From CAZSBG01 sp964605145 (GTDB lineage Bacteria > Zhuqueibacterota > Zhuqueibacteria > Thermofontimicrobiales > Thermofontimicrobiaceae), in assembly GCA_964605145.1 (NCBI GenBank), contig CAZSBG010000009.1, positions 32,248 through 96,247 of the forward strand: DNA of 64,000 bases. Direction: 5' to 3'. The notes under the pieces were generated by a model, which was not told the DNA's origin, ran no database searches, and saw nothing but the letters and a program-made list of their open reading frames with translations. The position numbers and the translations under genes are program-made. Shown one piece after another: positions 27,672 through 36,763 of the stretch (the stretch's first letter is position 1; every line of letters begins with the position of its first letter).

Positions 27672-29594
27672 TCAGGGTAGCACTCGTCCATCATCCCTGT
27701 CGTCGCGTTCCATGGTGCGCAATCGTTTGAACATGTATTTAATATCTTTAAATCCGCCAAGCGTGAACCAAACTACTACAACGATGGCAGCCACGAAAAA
27801 TATGGTTAAATAAACATACCAGAATTTCATCCACGCCAAGTCGGACGGTTTGAGAATCAGGTTCAAAATGGTGCCAATGACAAACACGGTGAACCAACCG
27901 AATATCCAGGTATACGTTGCAATATAAATAATTTTATCCCAAAATGAAAACTCCTTTCCAATACCAAGCAGTTTCAGGCCGCGTTGCTCTTTGTATGTTT
28001 CGTGCGCATGGTCAGCTTTTATTCGGTATCGTCCGCGCTTTAAAAGTTTATCCAAGTTGATCGGTTCCTTTCGGCTCAGCAAAGAAACGATAACGTAACT
28101 GAGCACCGCAGAGGACATGGCGATGAACGTCATTACCTGGCCGTTAATCGGGAAATTTTTTATGACCAGTTGAAGAACAATACCGGAGATTGAAACGGTA
28201 GCGCCCACAATCATGGCGGTATACGCTGCTGTTGTGGTGCCCCTTTTCCAGTAAAGCCCGCCAATGATGACCGCTCCTGACCCACCGGCAAAAATGGCCG
28301 CGGTAATGGCGAAGAACATTATGATATAATCGGTTTGTTTGAACAGCAGACTGAACAGAAAAATGAAAATCGCCACACCAACAATAGCGGCTCGCAATAA
28401 ATTAATATGGGCTTTGGCTGAAAGTGGTTTTTTTCGCAATGGCATAACAACATCCTGGATGAAAATGGAGGCCCACGAGTGCAGGTAGGTATCGTGCGTG
28501 CTGATGAACGCTCCCACCATGACAGCCACGAACGCGCCCATTAATCCCACCGGCAGAAATTTCTTGAGCACCAACGGAACCCGAAGCTGGTTTTGAATTT
28601 CCGGATTGTCCACGGTCTTCAAAACGTTGTTGACGAAAGTGGCCTCCGTAAAAAAATCAGCGTGATGCAGCACTGTGTAAGCGATCACCGGAATCAGCAG
28701 CATAAAAATAACCTGGGGCATGTTCCGCCAGTTGGACAGCACTGCGCCCATTTTAAACTCGTGCGCGCTTTTCGCGGATGAATTGTAGCCCTGCGTGCCC
28801 TGCCAAGAAAGCGTGTTGTAAAAAACAATGGAAACGCCGATGAGAAAAAACCACAGGTTGAAATCAACAGCCTGGCTGGTTTTGAACGGATTGATGAGCG
28901 ACGCGTTTTCCGGGGCAGTGGACAGCGCTTCGTAAATTTGTGTGAAATTGAATTTAGTGAAAAAGAAAATCACAATGATGATGAAAATGATGTTGACGAA
29001 CGTGCCCTGAATGAAGTCGGCGACCATCACTGCGATTTGCCCGCCGGCAAAGACGAAGAACACCGAAATGCCGATGAGCACAATCATGCTGAACGCATAC
29101 GTGGAAATGTCCAGTCCCAGGAATTGGAACGACGCCGGCAGTCCGCAGAAGTAAATGAAGAAGCGAGCGCCGACAGAAGGGAAAATTCCGAAGTTAATCA
29201 GCCCGGAAAAGAAAGCGAGCATGCCGGCAAATATTCTGAAATTTTTGCTGTAGCGCTGTTCGAAAAACTGCTGCATGGTGAGCGCGCGGGTCTCGCGGAA
29301 GCGATAACGCACCCAGCCGCTGGCAGTGACGATCAGAACAAAAATACCCATGGTCATATTCCACCAGGCCATGGGAAAGCCGGCATTGTAATTCATCTGA
29401 AAATTGGCGATGACGGTGATGGCCCCCAGCGCCGCGATTCCCTCGGCCACGCTGACGAGGTACCGACCGGCTGTTCTCCCTGCTGATAAAAAGTCTGCCA
29501 CGCTGCGCATCAGTTTCCGACTGATGAGGACGCCGCTCAGCATAAAAGCAAACAGCGCAAGGACGATGGCCCAGTCGATCCAGGTTAGGTTCAA
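27672..29594 (-). CDS. Sodium:solute symporter family transporter
   Basis: Second SSS-family Na+-coupled importer, 640 residues, about 14 membrane segments. The N-terminal LSAGRTAGRYLVSVAEGIAALGAITVIANFQ region and GLMGAFVAVMVGAFISTHDTYLHSWASIF in the second half fit the family. Start is TTG at 29594 with AGGAG six bases upstream. Downstream of the CBM9-like gene and close to the sialidase and mannosidase genes, it may import a released sugar such as sialic acid or mannose; that is inference from position. Confidence 0.9.
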   Translation of the reverse strand: MNLTWIDWAIVLALFAFMLSGVLISRKLMRSVADFLSAGRTAGRYLVSVAEGIAALGAITVIANFQMNYNAGFPMAWWNMTMGIFVLIVTASGWVRYRFRETRALTMQQFFEQRYSKNFRIFAGMLAFFSGLINFGIFPSVGARFFIYFCGLPASFQFLGLDISTYAFSMIVLIGISVFFVFAGGQIAVMVADFIQGTFVNIIFIIIVIFFFTKFNFTQIYEALSTAPENASLINPFKTSQAVDFNLWFFLIGVSIVFYNTLSWQGTQGYNSSAKSAHEFKMGAVLSNWRNMPQVIFMLLIPVIAYTVLHHADFFTEATFVNNVLKTVDNPEIQNQLRVPLVLKKFLPVGLMGAFVAVMVGAFISTHDTYLHSWASIFIQDVVMPLRKKPLSAKAHINLLRAAIVGVAIFIFLFSLLFKQTDYIIMFFAITAAIFAGGSGAVIIGGLYWKRGTTTAAYTAMIVGATVSISGIVLQLVIKNFPINGQVMTFIAMSSAVLSYVIVSLLSRKEPINLDKLLKRGRYRIKADHAHETYKEQRGLKLLGIGKEFSFWDKIIYIATYTWIFGWFTVFVIGTILNLILKPSDLAWMKFWYVYLTIFFVAAIVVVVWFTLGGFKDIKYMFKRLRTMERDDRDDGRVLP

Positions 29595-29779
29595 AGTATT
29601 CTCCTGAAATCATGAAATCTTTAGAAATCAAGTAAAAAGAATTATTTGATGCAGTGGTTATATGGAATATTGGAAGAATGGAATGGTGAAACAGCAATTT
29701 TCCAACATTCCAGAATTCCATCCTTCCATAATTTTGAATTTTTAGTACTATTTCGGAAAAATGCAATATTCAATTTTGA

Positions 29780-30889
29780 CTACTGTTGCCACACCCTGCC
29801 ATCCTGATCAATGTGCCAGGTTTCATCATTGGTTTTATTCTTTATTCGCGCTTCAAATAAATTTTGGGTGATTTCGATTTTCGGGGGCCAGGTCCAATCC
29901 TGCAAATTCGGATTGGTCAGTCGGATGTCGATCAGCGCTGTGGTGAATTTGCCGTGCTTCATGAAATAATTTTTCTGGCCGTAATAAATTTGCCGCAGCG
30001 CCCATTTTATGTCTTCTCGCTCATCCCACGTAAATTCATCCTTTTCTGTGCCGGCAATGTTTTCGGAAAACCGGACAAATCCCCACATTTCCGGGTAATG
30101 CATGTTTATCAATCCCTGGGGCGACCAGACCCAGTTGTCCTCCGGATAGGATTTGCCTGTTTCCGGATTGATGAGCTTGCGGTACTTGCCGTCCTTTGTT
30201 TCAATTTGCCACTCGACGCGGGAAAAATTAACGCGCCACACATCGCCGGAAAGGGGAGGGGCCTGTTTATGCGCACATTCGACGAGAACGCTCCAGGGCA
30301 TGGCCACTTCCAGGGTCCAAAATTTGTCCTCATGCCGGGGATCATTTATGGTGCCATCGACCCATACAGCGGTTTGCAGACCCTGAATGTCCCACGAGTC
30401 AACAGCAGAGCCGCCATCGCGATACGGCTTGGTCAGAAACAAGTCCCACTCGGTGCTGAACGCGTTCATTTCAAATTCATAGTATTCGTGTGTGTCCCCA
30501 TCCGGATCGATGAAAATTTCAAAATCATTGTCATAGAAAATGACGGCATCGCGTTTCGTCAACGTTGCCCAGATGTGAGGTTCTTCCAGTTCCGCGGCAA
30601 AATAGAAAAAGTTATCATCCCACAGCATCTTGGCCCGGGTTCGGAAACGCGGCTTCGGTTTGAGCGAGCCTTCGATGTCCACGAAATCGTCCGTCCACGC
30701 GGCTTCGGCCCAGATGGCTTCGTCAATTTTCCCATCGATAATAATGGGCGATTGGCTGCGATAGCAGATGTAATGCCTGGGCCCAAATTTTATTTTCGGG
30801 ACCGGATATTTATTCCCGGATTGGGCGAAGCTACCGTTCGTAGAAAGGAAAATGAAAAGAACAGCGTAAAAAGATAAAACTCGTTTCAT
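29780..30889 (-). CDS. Secreted protein with a CBM9-like carbohydrate-binding domain
   Basis: The 369-residue protein has a Sec signal (MKRVLSFYAVLFIFLSTNGSFAQ) and then a family-9-like sugar-binding domain: PIIIDGKIDEAIWAEAAWTDDF (about 49-70), AKMLWDDNFFYFAAELEEPHIWATL (about 87-111) and DNDFEIFIDPDGDTHEYYEFEMNAF (about 119-143). The rest has no clear catalytic motif and ends with a short WHIDQDGRVWQQ. It likely binds glycans outside the cytoplasm. It sits in a same-strand group with sialidase, mannosidase and symporter. Confidence 0.85.
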   Translation of the reverse strand: MKRVLSFYAVLFIFLSTNGSFAQSGNKYPVPKIKFGPRHYICYRSQSPIIIDGKIDEAIWAEAAWTDDFVDIEGSLKPKPRFRTRAKMLWDDNFFYFAAELEEPHIWATLTKRDAVIFYDNDFEIFIDPDGDTHEYYEFEMNAFSTEWDLFLTKPYRDGGSAVDSWDIQGLQTAVWVDGTINDPRHEDKFWTLEVAMPWSVLVECAHKQAPPLSGDVWRVNFSRVEWQIETKDGKYRKLINPETGKSYPEDNWVWSPQGLINMHYPEMWGFVRFSENIAGTEKDEFTWDEREDIKWALRQIYYGQKNYFMKHGKFTTALIDIRLTNPNLQDWTWPPKIEITQNLFEARIKNKTNDETWHIDQDGRVWQQ

Positions 30890-31306
30890 AATTCTCCCCT
30901 GTAATCATCCAGCAAGTGAAAATATATTTTGATAAACCACGAAGCTCGCGGAGTTCACGAAGAAAAAGATGTTGAAAAAATATTCTTTTCCTTCTCAGTA
31001 GTGTAATTCACTTTTTTAAATATCGCTACCGAACATTTTTAAATTATGTTCGGTAGAGCTGTCATTCCCGTACCACAGGCATTCCCTTCGGTCACATGCC
31101 TGCAAAGTTGCATTATATTTTTAGATGAAAGCAGACTTTGCTTTTAGCGGAATCTCATCGAGATATAGAATGAGATTCCTGTCCTCCAAAAAGATGGCGG
31201 ATCTACGACAAAAAACGCGCGCGCGACCGAATGAAGTCCAGCGGAAATGACGGACAAAGGGTATTCTGACTATATAGCACTTTTCAGTACTGACAATTCA
31301 CAATTC
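30890..31306. other. Intergenic region with a repeat element
   Basis: About 420 bases, of which the middle part (31026-31205) is a palindromic repeat element described separately. The rest is AT-rich, with a decayed CCACGAAG..-type piece at 30936-30962. No gene is seen. Confidence 0.5.
31026..31205. repeat. GTCATTCCC-type repeat, copy 1, with end hairpin
   Basis: Starts with the hairpin CTACCGAACAT / ATGTTCGGTAG (31026-31056), then a body beginning GTCATTCCCGTACCACAGGC that matches, inverted and over about 130 bases, the element at 35223-35373. The far end (GGAATGAC) is lost. The first 75 bases also match the right part of the element at 41802-42028. Confidence 0.85.
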
Positions 31307-32677
31307 TCAATTGATTTTGTTTCGATAAACCGGATGCGCCTCGGTGTTGAAAATCACACCATCGAAATCCAGTGTTTCTTCCGGCGCGAACAACAGGTGC
31401 AAATATTTCAGTGTTTCAGCCAGGAAAAAACTTTCCATGCTGTCGTCTTTTTCTTTGGTGATAACGCTCTTCAGCGCGGCAAATCCGGAGTCTGTACGGC
31501 AGAATTTGATGATGCTGTTCAGGTACGTTTCACCCATGTGCAAATATTTTTCATCCTTTGTGAAATGGTACAAATAATAAGCGGACTCTATGTTTTCAGG
31601 GCGAAGCACGTAATAGGGAGCCGTGACCTGCATGGCGCTGTAATCGATCTGCTCCGGCTCGATGTCGTGAAGCGCCCACATTTTGTAGCACGATTCCTGG
31701 AGCCGGGCCGCTCGCTCCACATCGCCACCCAGGGCTAACACGGCAGGGAAAAACGCATCCAGCGCGCCGAACCGGGCCGCAACTCGCTCCCCGCTGTCCA
31801 TATCGACGTGACCGTACCACAGCCCGGTTTCCGTTTCATCGGCCAGGTATGTGTTGATGGCAGCGACGCTCGTTTCCCACATATTTTTGAATTCGTCATC
31901 TTCAAACAAAATCGCTGCTTTGAGCAGGTACTCGTAAAACGAATCGATCATGCCGCTCAAATGGCAGGTTTTGTTGATCCATTGCCCGGTCTCGACATTG
32001 ATTGTTGTGCCCACCAAATCTATTTCGGAGCGGCGCGAAAACAATTCCACGATGGCGCGCTTTGCTTTGTCGAAATAAACCGGATTGCCGGTCATCCGGG
32101 ACAGCGTCCCGAATTCGATGATGAGCGTGCCAATCTCAGCCGGATTGTTGATGGAGCCGCCGCTGACGCCGGTTTTCAAATTGACGTTCACGTATGGCAT
32201 GCCGGTGGGTGAATCGAAAACAGGGAGGAGGCGATTGCCCAGATCGGTCGCCAGATCGAGGAAACGCTGGTCGCCATCCAGTTGATATGCGGAGAGGAGT
32301 CCACCCAGCAGTCGAATGGTGATCTCAAAATTCTGAACTGAAATGTCCAGGTCGAAGGTCAGGTTATTGAGGATCAGGTCTTTGGCTTCCCGGGCCTGTT
32401 CATCCAGCCCCATCAAAATCATGGTGTCGAACGCATCCACCGGGGTCATGTACAGCGAAACGCCGTACCAGTCGCGGTAGGATTTGCTCAACGGTTTCAG
32501 GGCGTCGTGGCCCCAGGCGTATTGTTTGTAGCTGTTCCACGCATGGAGAAATTCAGCGCGGACCTGCTCGGCCAATTCCGGCTTTCTTTGGGAAATGGTT
32601 TTTGTATCTTTTTTTGAATTGCAACCGAACGTGAAAATTAACACAGGTAAAAGCAAAACAAACTTTATAATTTTCAT
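31307..32677 (-). CDS. Glycoside hydrolase family 47 (alpha-mannosidase-like) lipoprotein
   Basis: Class-I alpha-mannosidase fold, the (alpha/alpha)7 family best known for trimming N-glycans in eukaryotes. About 456 residues with a lipoprotein signal (KFVLLLPVLIFTFGC, Cys at about residue 18). Family signatures run the whole length: VDAFDTMILMGL, EIGTLIIEFGTLSRMTG, SFYEYLLKAAIL, RPENIESAYYLYHFTKD, MESFFLAETLKYLHLLF and FNTEAHP. ATG at 32677 has GGAG eight bases upstream; an earlier in-frame start is rejected because it would hide the signal peptide. Located with GH33 sialidase and a symporter, it probably strips mannose from glycans at the cell surface. Confidence 0.88.
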   Translation of the reverse strand: MKIIKFVLLLPVLIFTFGCNSKKDTKTISQRKPELAEQVRAEFLHAWNSYKQYAWGHDALKPLSKSYRDWYGVSLYMTPVDAFDTMILMGLDEQAREAKDLILNNLTFDLDISVQNFEITIRLLGGLLSAYQLDGDQRFLDLATDLGNRLLPVFDSPTGMPYVNVNLKTGVSGGSINNPAEIGTLIIEFGTLSRMTGNPVYFDKAKRAIVELFSRRSEIDLVGTTINVETGQWINKTCHLSGMIDSFYEYLLKAAILFEDDEFKNMWETSVAAINTYLADETETGLWYGHVDMDSGERVAARFGALDAFFPAVLALGGDVERAARLQESCYKMWALHDIEPEQIDYSAMQVTAPYYVLRPENIESAYYLYHFTKDEKYLHMGETYLNSIIKFCRTDSGFAALKSVITKEKDDSMESFFLAETLKYLHLLFAPEETLDFDGVIFNTEAHPVYRNKIN

Positions 32678-32940
32678 TTCAAAGCTCCAACAAAAATTCT
32701 CTTTTGAAAATATTGAATTACCACAGGTCACATAGTCCACAAATAAAAAATCAAAAGCAAATTTCATTTTGATCAACCTGGATCGTTCTGGAGTTTTCTC
32801 CAGAACGCAATTTAAATTCAGACATTTGTCTGATCTGTAAAATGGACCGACTCATCTGATCGCTGACTGCAAAATTTATTAAAGCCTTTTCTTTGTGCCC
32901 TCTGCGCGCTTTTTGGTTCCATAGTTTTTTACAAAAAATT

Positions 32941-34098
32941 TTATTCAACCGAATCCTTCCCACTGGTCAGCCAATTCAGCGAAAATTTTTCGAATACGAT
33001 TGTTTCGTACGGATGCTCGCTTCCGGCTTCGTACAAACAAGCAATGTCCAGGTTCGGGAGCACCGCCAGGCCGGAATAGGCCGAAGGCCCTTCGTGCAAA
33101 GTGCGGGCAACCGGCCAGGTCTTGCCTTCGTCGTAGCTGAGGCGAACCGTCATTTTTACGCGGCTCTCCTCGCTTGCAGGATTGGAAAATAGCAATCGGT
33201 TTTTCCCATCCTCTGATTCCAGCGTGTAGCGAATGAAACTTGCCTGGCAAATCGGCTCGATGAGTGTGGAATCGTAATACACCTCGGACCAGCTTTCGCC
33301 GCCGTCTTCGCTGGTGGATATGGCGCGGTATTGGAATTCCCGGCGATTATAATTGCGCATGTTCAGCATCAGTCTGCCATCGGCCAATTCCACAGCCTGA
33401 CATTCGTTGACCTGGTCGACCGGCGTGCTGCCGCCCAAATGCCAGGTTTGTCCCGCATCATCGGAATAAATGATGTGCGAAAAATATTTCTCTGTTTCCG
33501 CTTCGATGTGATCGCACGGAATGACCAGTCTGCCGGCGCGCTCGCCTCGCTGCAATTGAATGCCGGTGCAGGGCCCGGTGGCGTACCACGTCCAGTTTTC
33601 CTGCTTGACGTCTTGGGTAATTTCGGTTGGCGTTGTCCAGGTCAATCCATCATCGCTTGAGGATGAAATGAAAATTCGCCGCGTATCCTCACTTTCCTGC
33701 TTAATGATTTGCGGCTCGTGGTCAGTGCCGAGATTCCGGGTCATCAGCAGAAAAATTGTCCCTGATTTTTGATCAACCACAGGACAGGGATTGCCGCACA
33801 CATTAACGCCATCGTCCCAGATCACCTGCTGGTCGCTCCAGGTTGCTCCATTGTCCGCGGATCGCTTCACCAGCATGTCGATGTTGCCTGTGTCGCCCTG
33901 GCTTCCTTTTCTGCCTTCACAAAAAGCCAATAACGTCCCCGCTTTCGTCACAAGCAGCACCGGGATTCGGTATGTGTGATATCCGTCCTGTCCGCTCACG
34001 AATAAATTGACTCTTGTTGTTTGTTGTGGTTTTCCGCAGAATAGAAAGATGGAAATAAGGGAGAGAAGGAAAATCAATTTAATGAAGTATTTTTGCAT
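32941..34098 (-). CDS. GH33 sialidase-like lipoprotein
   Basis: Exo-alpha-sialidase-like six-bladed propeller, about 385 residues, with a lipoprotein signal (IFLLSLISIFLFC). The YRIP motif (HTYRIPVLLVT, about 38-48) takes the place of FRIP and supplies the first arginine; five Asp-box repeats are visible (SADNGATW, SSDDGLTW, SDDAGQTW, SEDGGESW, SYDEGKTW). A nucleophile Tyr candidate is in SAYSGLAVLP near the C-terminus. The ATG at 34098 is chosen to expose the signal. It precedes the GH47 gene on the same strand; together they suggest use of sialylated, mannose-containing glycans. Confidence 0.85.
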   Translation of the reverse strand: MQKYFIKLIFLLSLISIFLFCGKPQQTTRVNLFVSGQDGYHTYRIPVLLVTKAGTLLAFCEGRKGSQGDTGNIDMLVKRSADNGATWSDQQVIWDDGVNVCGNPCPVVDQKSGTIFLLMTRNLGTDHEPQIIKQESEDTRRIFISSSSDDGLTWTTPTEITQDVKQENWTWYATGPCTGIQLQRGERAGRLVIPCDHIEAETEKYFSHIIYSDDAGQTWHLGGSTPVDQVNECQAVELADGRLMLNMRNYNRREFQYRAISTSEDGGESWSEVYYDSTLIEPICQASFIRYTLESEDGKNRLLFSNPASEESRVKMTVRLSYDEGKTWPVARTLHEGPSAYSGLAVLPNLDIACLYEAGSEHPYETIVFEKFSLNWLTSGKDSVE

Positions 34099-34184
34099 GT
34101 TTTGGTTATTCCTTTGTGGTTTGATGGAATAGTGTTGTAAAAAAGAATCACGCAAAGACGCAAAGAAAAACTAAAATTTTCTTA

Positions 34185-35054
34185 TCATAGTTCAGATTTT
34201 ATTAAATCTCTGAGATACGCCCGGAGCGGCTCGGCAAATTCTTCGCGCTTCAAGCCGAATTCGATTTGCGTTTTGAGATAATCAAATTTATTCCCAATAT
34301 CGTACCGCTTGCCGTGAATGGTGTGCGAGTAGATCGATTCTTTTTTCAGCAGCATTCGCATGGCGTCGGTCAATTGAATTTCATTATTTTTGTCGATGGG
34401 CGTTTGTTCGAGAATGTCAAAAATTCCCGGGGTGAGAATGTAACGCCCGGCAATGGCCAGGTTGGAGGGGCTCTGCTCGGCCGAAGGCTTTTCGACAAGT
34501 TGTGAAAGCTTCAAAATCCCGGGACTTACTTCATCACCCCCAACAATGCCGTAACTTGACACTTTTTCGCGGGGTACTGTTTCCACGGCCAGAACGCTGC
34601 TTTTGAATTGTTGAAAAATATCCATCAATTGCCGCGTTACAGGCATTGGCGAATCGAGAATGGTATCGCCCAATAACACGGCGAACGGTTCGTCGCCCAC
34701 GTGACTCCTGGCGTACCGAATGGCGTCGCCCAAACCGTTCTGCTCTTTCTGCCGAATGAAATGAATATCAGCCATGTCCGCTAATCGAATCATTTCATCG
34801 TAGGCAGGATCGTTTTTTTCGCGGAGTCGCTGTTCCAGCTCAAAATTGCGATCGAAATGATCGCCAATGGCGCGTTTGCCCTTGCCTGTGATGATGAGAA
34901 TGTCTTCAATGCCTGAATCGACCACCTCTTGCACGACCAATTGAATGGTTGGCGTATCGATAATGGGCAACATTTCTTTGGGCTGGGCTTTTGTCGCCGG
35001 AAGAAAACGGGTGCCAAATCCTGCTGCCGGAATCACTGCTTTCTTTATTTGCAA
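34185..35054 (-). CDS. galU: UTP-glucose-1-phosphate uridylyltransferase
   Basis: Makes UDP-glucose (or a related UDP-sugar) from UTP and a sugar 1-phosphate. The 289-residue protein has GFGTRFLPATKAQPKEMLPIID (about 12-33), the VVDSGIEDILIITGKGKRAIGDHFD segment and AVLLGDTILDSP. Start is TTG at 35054 with AAGGAG seven bases upstream. Lying after a glucuronokinase-like gene, it might also accept glucuronate 1-phosphate; that is inference. Confidence 0.95.
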   Translation of the reverse strand: MQIKKAVIPAAGFGTRFLPATKAQPKEMLPIIDTPTIQLVVQEVVDSGIEDILIITGKGKRAIGDHFDRNFELEQRLREKNDPAYDEMIRLADMADIHFIRQKEQNGLGDAIRYARSHVGDEPFAVLLGDTILDSPMPVTRQLMDIFQQFKSSVLAVETVPREKVSSYGIVGGDEVSPGILKLSQLVEKPSAEQSPSNLAIAGRYILTPGIFDILEQTPIDKNNEIQLTDAMRMLLKKESIYSHTIHGKRYDIGNKFDYLKTQIEFGLKREEFAEPLRAYLRDLIKSEL

Positions 35055-35484
35055 AGAATTTCTCCTTAAAAAATTGATTTTTTTAAATCCTCAAACTATT
35101 ATTTAGAATTGCGATCAGCTCTCAGCATTCAGCTATCAGCTTCCTGAGTAAAAAAGGAATCATCATTTGACCATTCTTCTTTCAATGAACCTAATACTAC
35201 TTGGCCAGATTATCCATTTGTTGTCATTCCTGCGTGCTTTTTGCAGGAATCTCAATCAATATCGTGAGGAGATTCCCTAAAAGCAAAGTCTGCATTCATT
35301 TAAAAATATAATGAAACTTGGCAGGCATGTGACCGAAGGGAATGCCTGTGGTACGGGAATGACATTGATATGGAAGAATTACTCAGTATTTCGAGACAAT
35401 TGTTAATTAGACAAAATCGTACTAAGTTACGTTTTGTAACTCAATTCTTTTCCTTCGTGCTCTTTGTGGTTGAATAAGTTTTAT
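35055..35484. other. Intergenic region with a full repeat element
   Basis: About 430 bases; the full-length GTCATTCC-ended element occupies 35223-35373. The rest is AT-rich, with a decayed TTCGTGCTCTTTGTGG-type piece near 35453. No gene is seen. Confidence 0.5.
35223..35373. repeat. GTCATTCC-ended repeat, full-length copy (151 bases)
   Basis: Starts GTCATTCC and ends GGGAATGAC, so the ends are inverted copies. Inner hairpins are present (CTGCGTGC..GCAGG and GCAGGCAT..ATGCCTG). Its reverse complement matches 31071-31205 over about 130 bases, including GCAGACTTTGCTTTTAG. Confidence 0.88.
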
Positions 35485-36480
35485 CTAAACCAGCTTAGGA
35501 ATAATCACTTCCGCATCAATTTTTTTCATCGCTAATCTTAATTCTTCCAAGATGGCTTCCGATTTGTACGTGCCAATAATCGAACCGCCGGAGCCGGCGA
35601 ATTTGGCCGAAACGCCGCACGCCCGGGCCGTCCCCACCAGTTCCTTGTTCCGACCGCTGATGTTCATGATTTTACTGCGGAGATCAAAATTTTCATTGAT
35701 CAATTGGTGCAGCGATTGGGAGTCGCCGCGTTGCAATGCTTCTTTGCCCTGTTCCGTGATGGCTGCAATTCGATTCAGCGTTTTGATGACATGCCTGTCC
35801 CCGCGGTCGTATTTCACGCGAATGTCGTTCAAAACACGGCCGGAGACTTTGCTCAGCTTCGTGCTGTACGCAATGTACACCGGCGGCAATAACCCGATGG
35901 ACAATGGCTCATAAATGCCGTAACCGTTTTTGTCCAAAAATTCTTTATCGAAATCCATGAAAACGCAGCCTTCGTAAGTTTGAATCACCCGATCCTGCAA
36001 CCCGGCGTTGATGCCTAATTCTTTCAGCTCTGCGTTGAGAATGAGCGTCGGCAAAATGTGGCGGGGAATGGCTACATCGTAAAATTGCAAGAGCGCCCGC
36101 ATACACGCAGTGACGATGGCGCTGGACCCTGCCAATCCGATTTGCCGGGGAATGGTGGACGCGTATTCGATGGTGAAATTTTTTCGCTCCAATTTAATTC
36201 CATTTGAATTGCAGTATTCGTGAAATTTTTTGATAGCTGCTTTGATGAGCCGCTCGCCCCCGTAATAGCCGTGAAGCGCGATTTTTTCGGAGAGATCATC
36301 TAAACTTTCGAACTCATTTAAGTCCTGTTGTTGCGGAGTGATTTTCAGTATTTTCGATTCAGTAAGTTTAACCCTGGCGGAAAAATTCTTAACAATGATG
36401 GAAGTCGTCTTTCCGTTATATCCGTCCGAAGGATTGCCCAAAAGCCCGGCGCGTGCGTATGCGAAGGTTTCGATGGTCAT
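35485..36480 (-). CDS. GHMP kinase, glucuronokinase-like
   Basis: Sugar kinase of the GHMP fold, 331 residues. The N-terminus ARAGLLGNPSDGYNGKTTS (about 9-27) and the ATP loop IGLAGSSAIVTACMRALLQFYDV (about 117-139) look strikingly like plant glucuronokinase (LLGNPSD and GLAGSSAIV). Motif three is SAKFAGSGGSIIGT (about 295-308). It would make glucuronate 1-phosphate, which the neighbouring GalU-like enzyme could turn into UDP-glucuronate. Other uronic acids or sugars cannot be excluded. It is upstream of galU on the same strand, separated by a repeat element. Confidence 0.8.
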   Translation of the reverse strand: MTIETFAYARAGLLGNPSDGYNGKTTSIIVKNFSARVKLTESKILKITPQQQDLNEFESLDDLSEKIALHGYYGGERLIKAAIKKFHEYCNSNGIKLERKNFTIEYASTIPRQIGLAGSSAIVTACMRALLQFYDVAIPRHILPTLILNAELKELGINAGLQDRVIQTYEGCVFMDFDKEFLDKNGYGIYEPLSIGLLPPVYIAYSTKLSKVSGRVLNDIRVKYDRGDRHVIKTLNRIAAITEQGKEALQRGDSQSLHQLINENFDLRSKIMNISGRNKELVGTARACGVSAKFAGSGGSIIGTYKSEAILEELRLAMKKIDAEVIIPKLV

Positions 36481-36694
36481 GCGCGTGTTCCGTGTTCCTT
36501 AGATTCGAGGTGGTTTATAAATTAAATTCTACCATAAAATTGTATTTTGAATTAATTTTGACGTTTTGATGGCAAGCCTATAATTAAAAATAAATTTGGT
36601 AATAATGCAAACAAAAAATGAAATATTTTAAAATTCTTGTGGTTGCTGCTGAGAAATAATAAAAATAACTTCAAGCCCTGGAGACTTTGTGGCA

Positions 36695-36742
36695 AAATAA
36701 AAAAAGCCATCAACACCGGGATTTAACCCTGTATTGATGGCT
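36695..36742 (-). terminator. Rho-independent terminator of the M3 peptidase gene
   Basis: On the minus strand AGCCATCAA pairs with TTGATGGCT around a 20-base loop and is followed by TTTTTTATTTT. It lies about 20 bases past the stop. Confidence 0.9.
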
Positions 36743-36763
36743 GTAATTTCACACATTAAAAAC

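Noticed and set aside
27548..27760. 71-codon N-terminal extension of the Nudix frame
   Set aside because: It runs through a palindromic repeat and into the symporter coding region; the internal ATG has a good ribosome binding site.
29864..30877. 337-codon plus-strand frame opposite the CBM9-like gene
   Set aside because: Antisense shadow: the minus-strand frame has a signal peptide and family motifs, and this one has neither.
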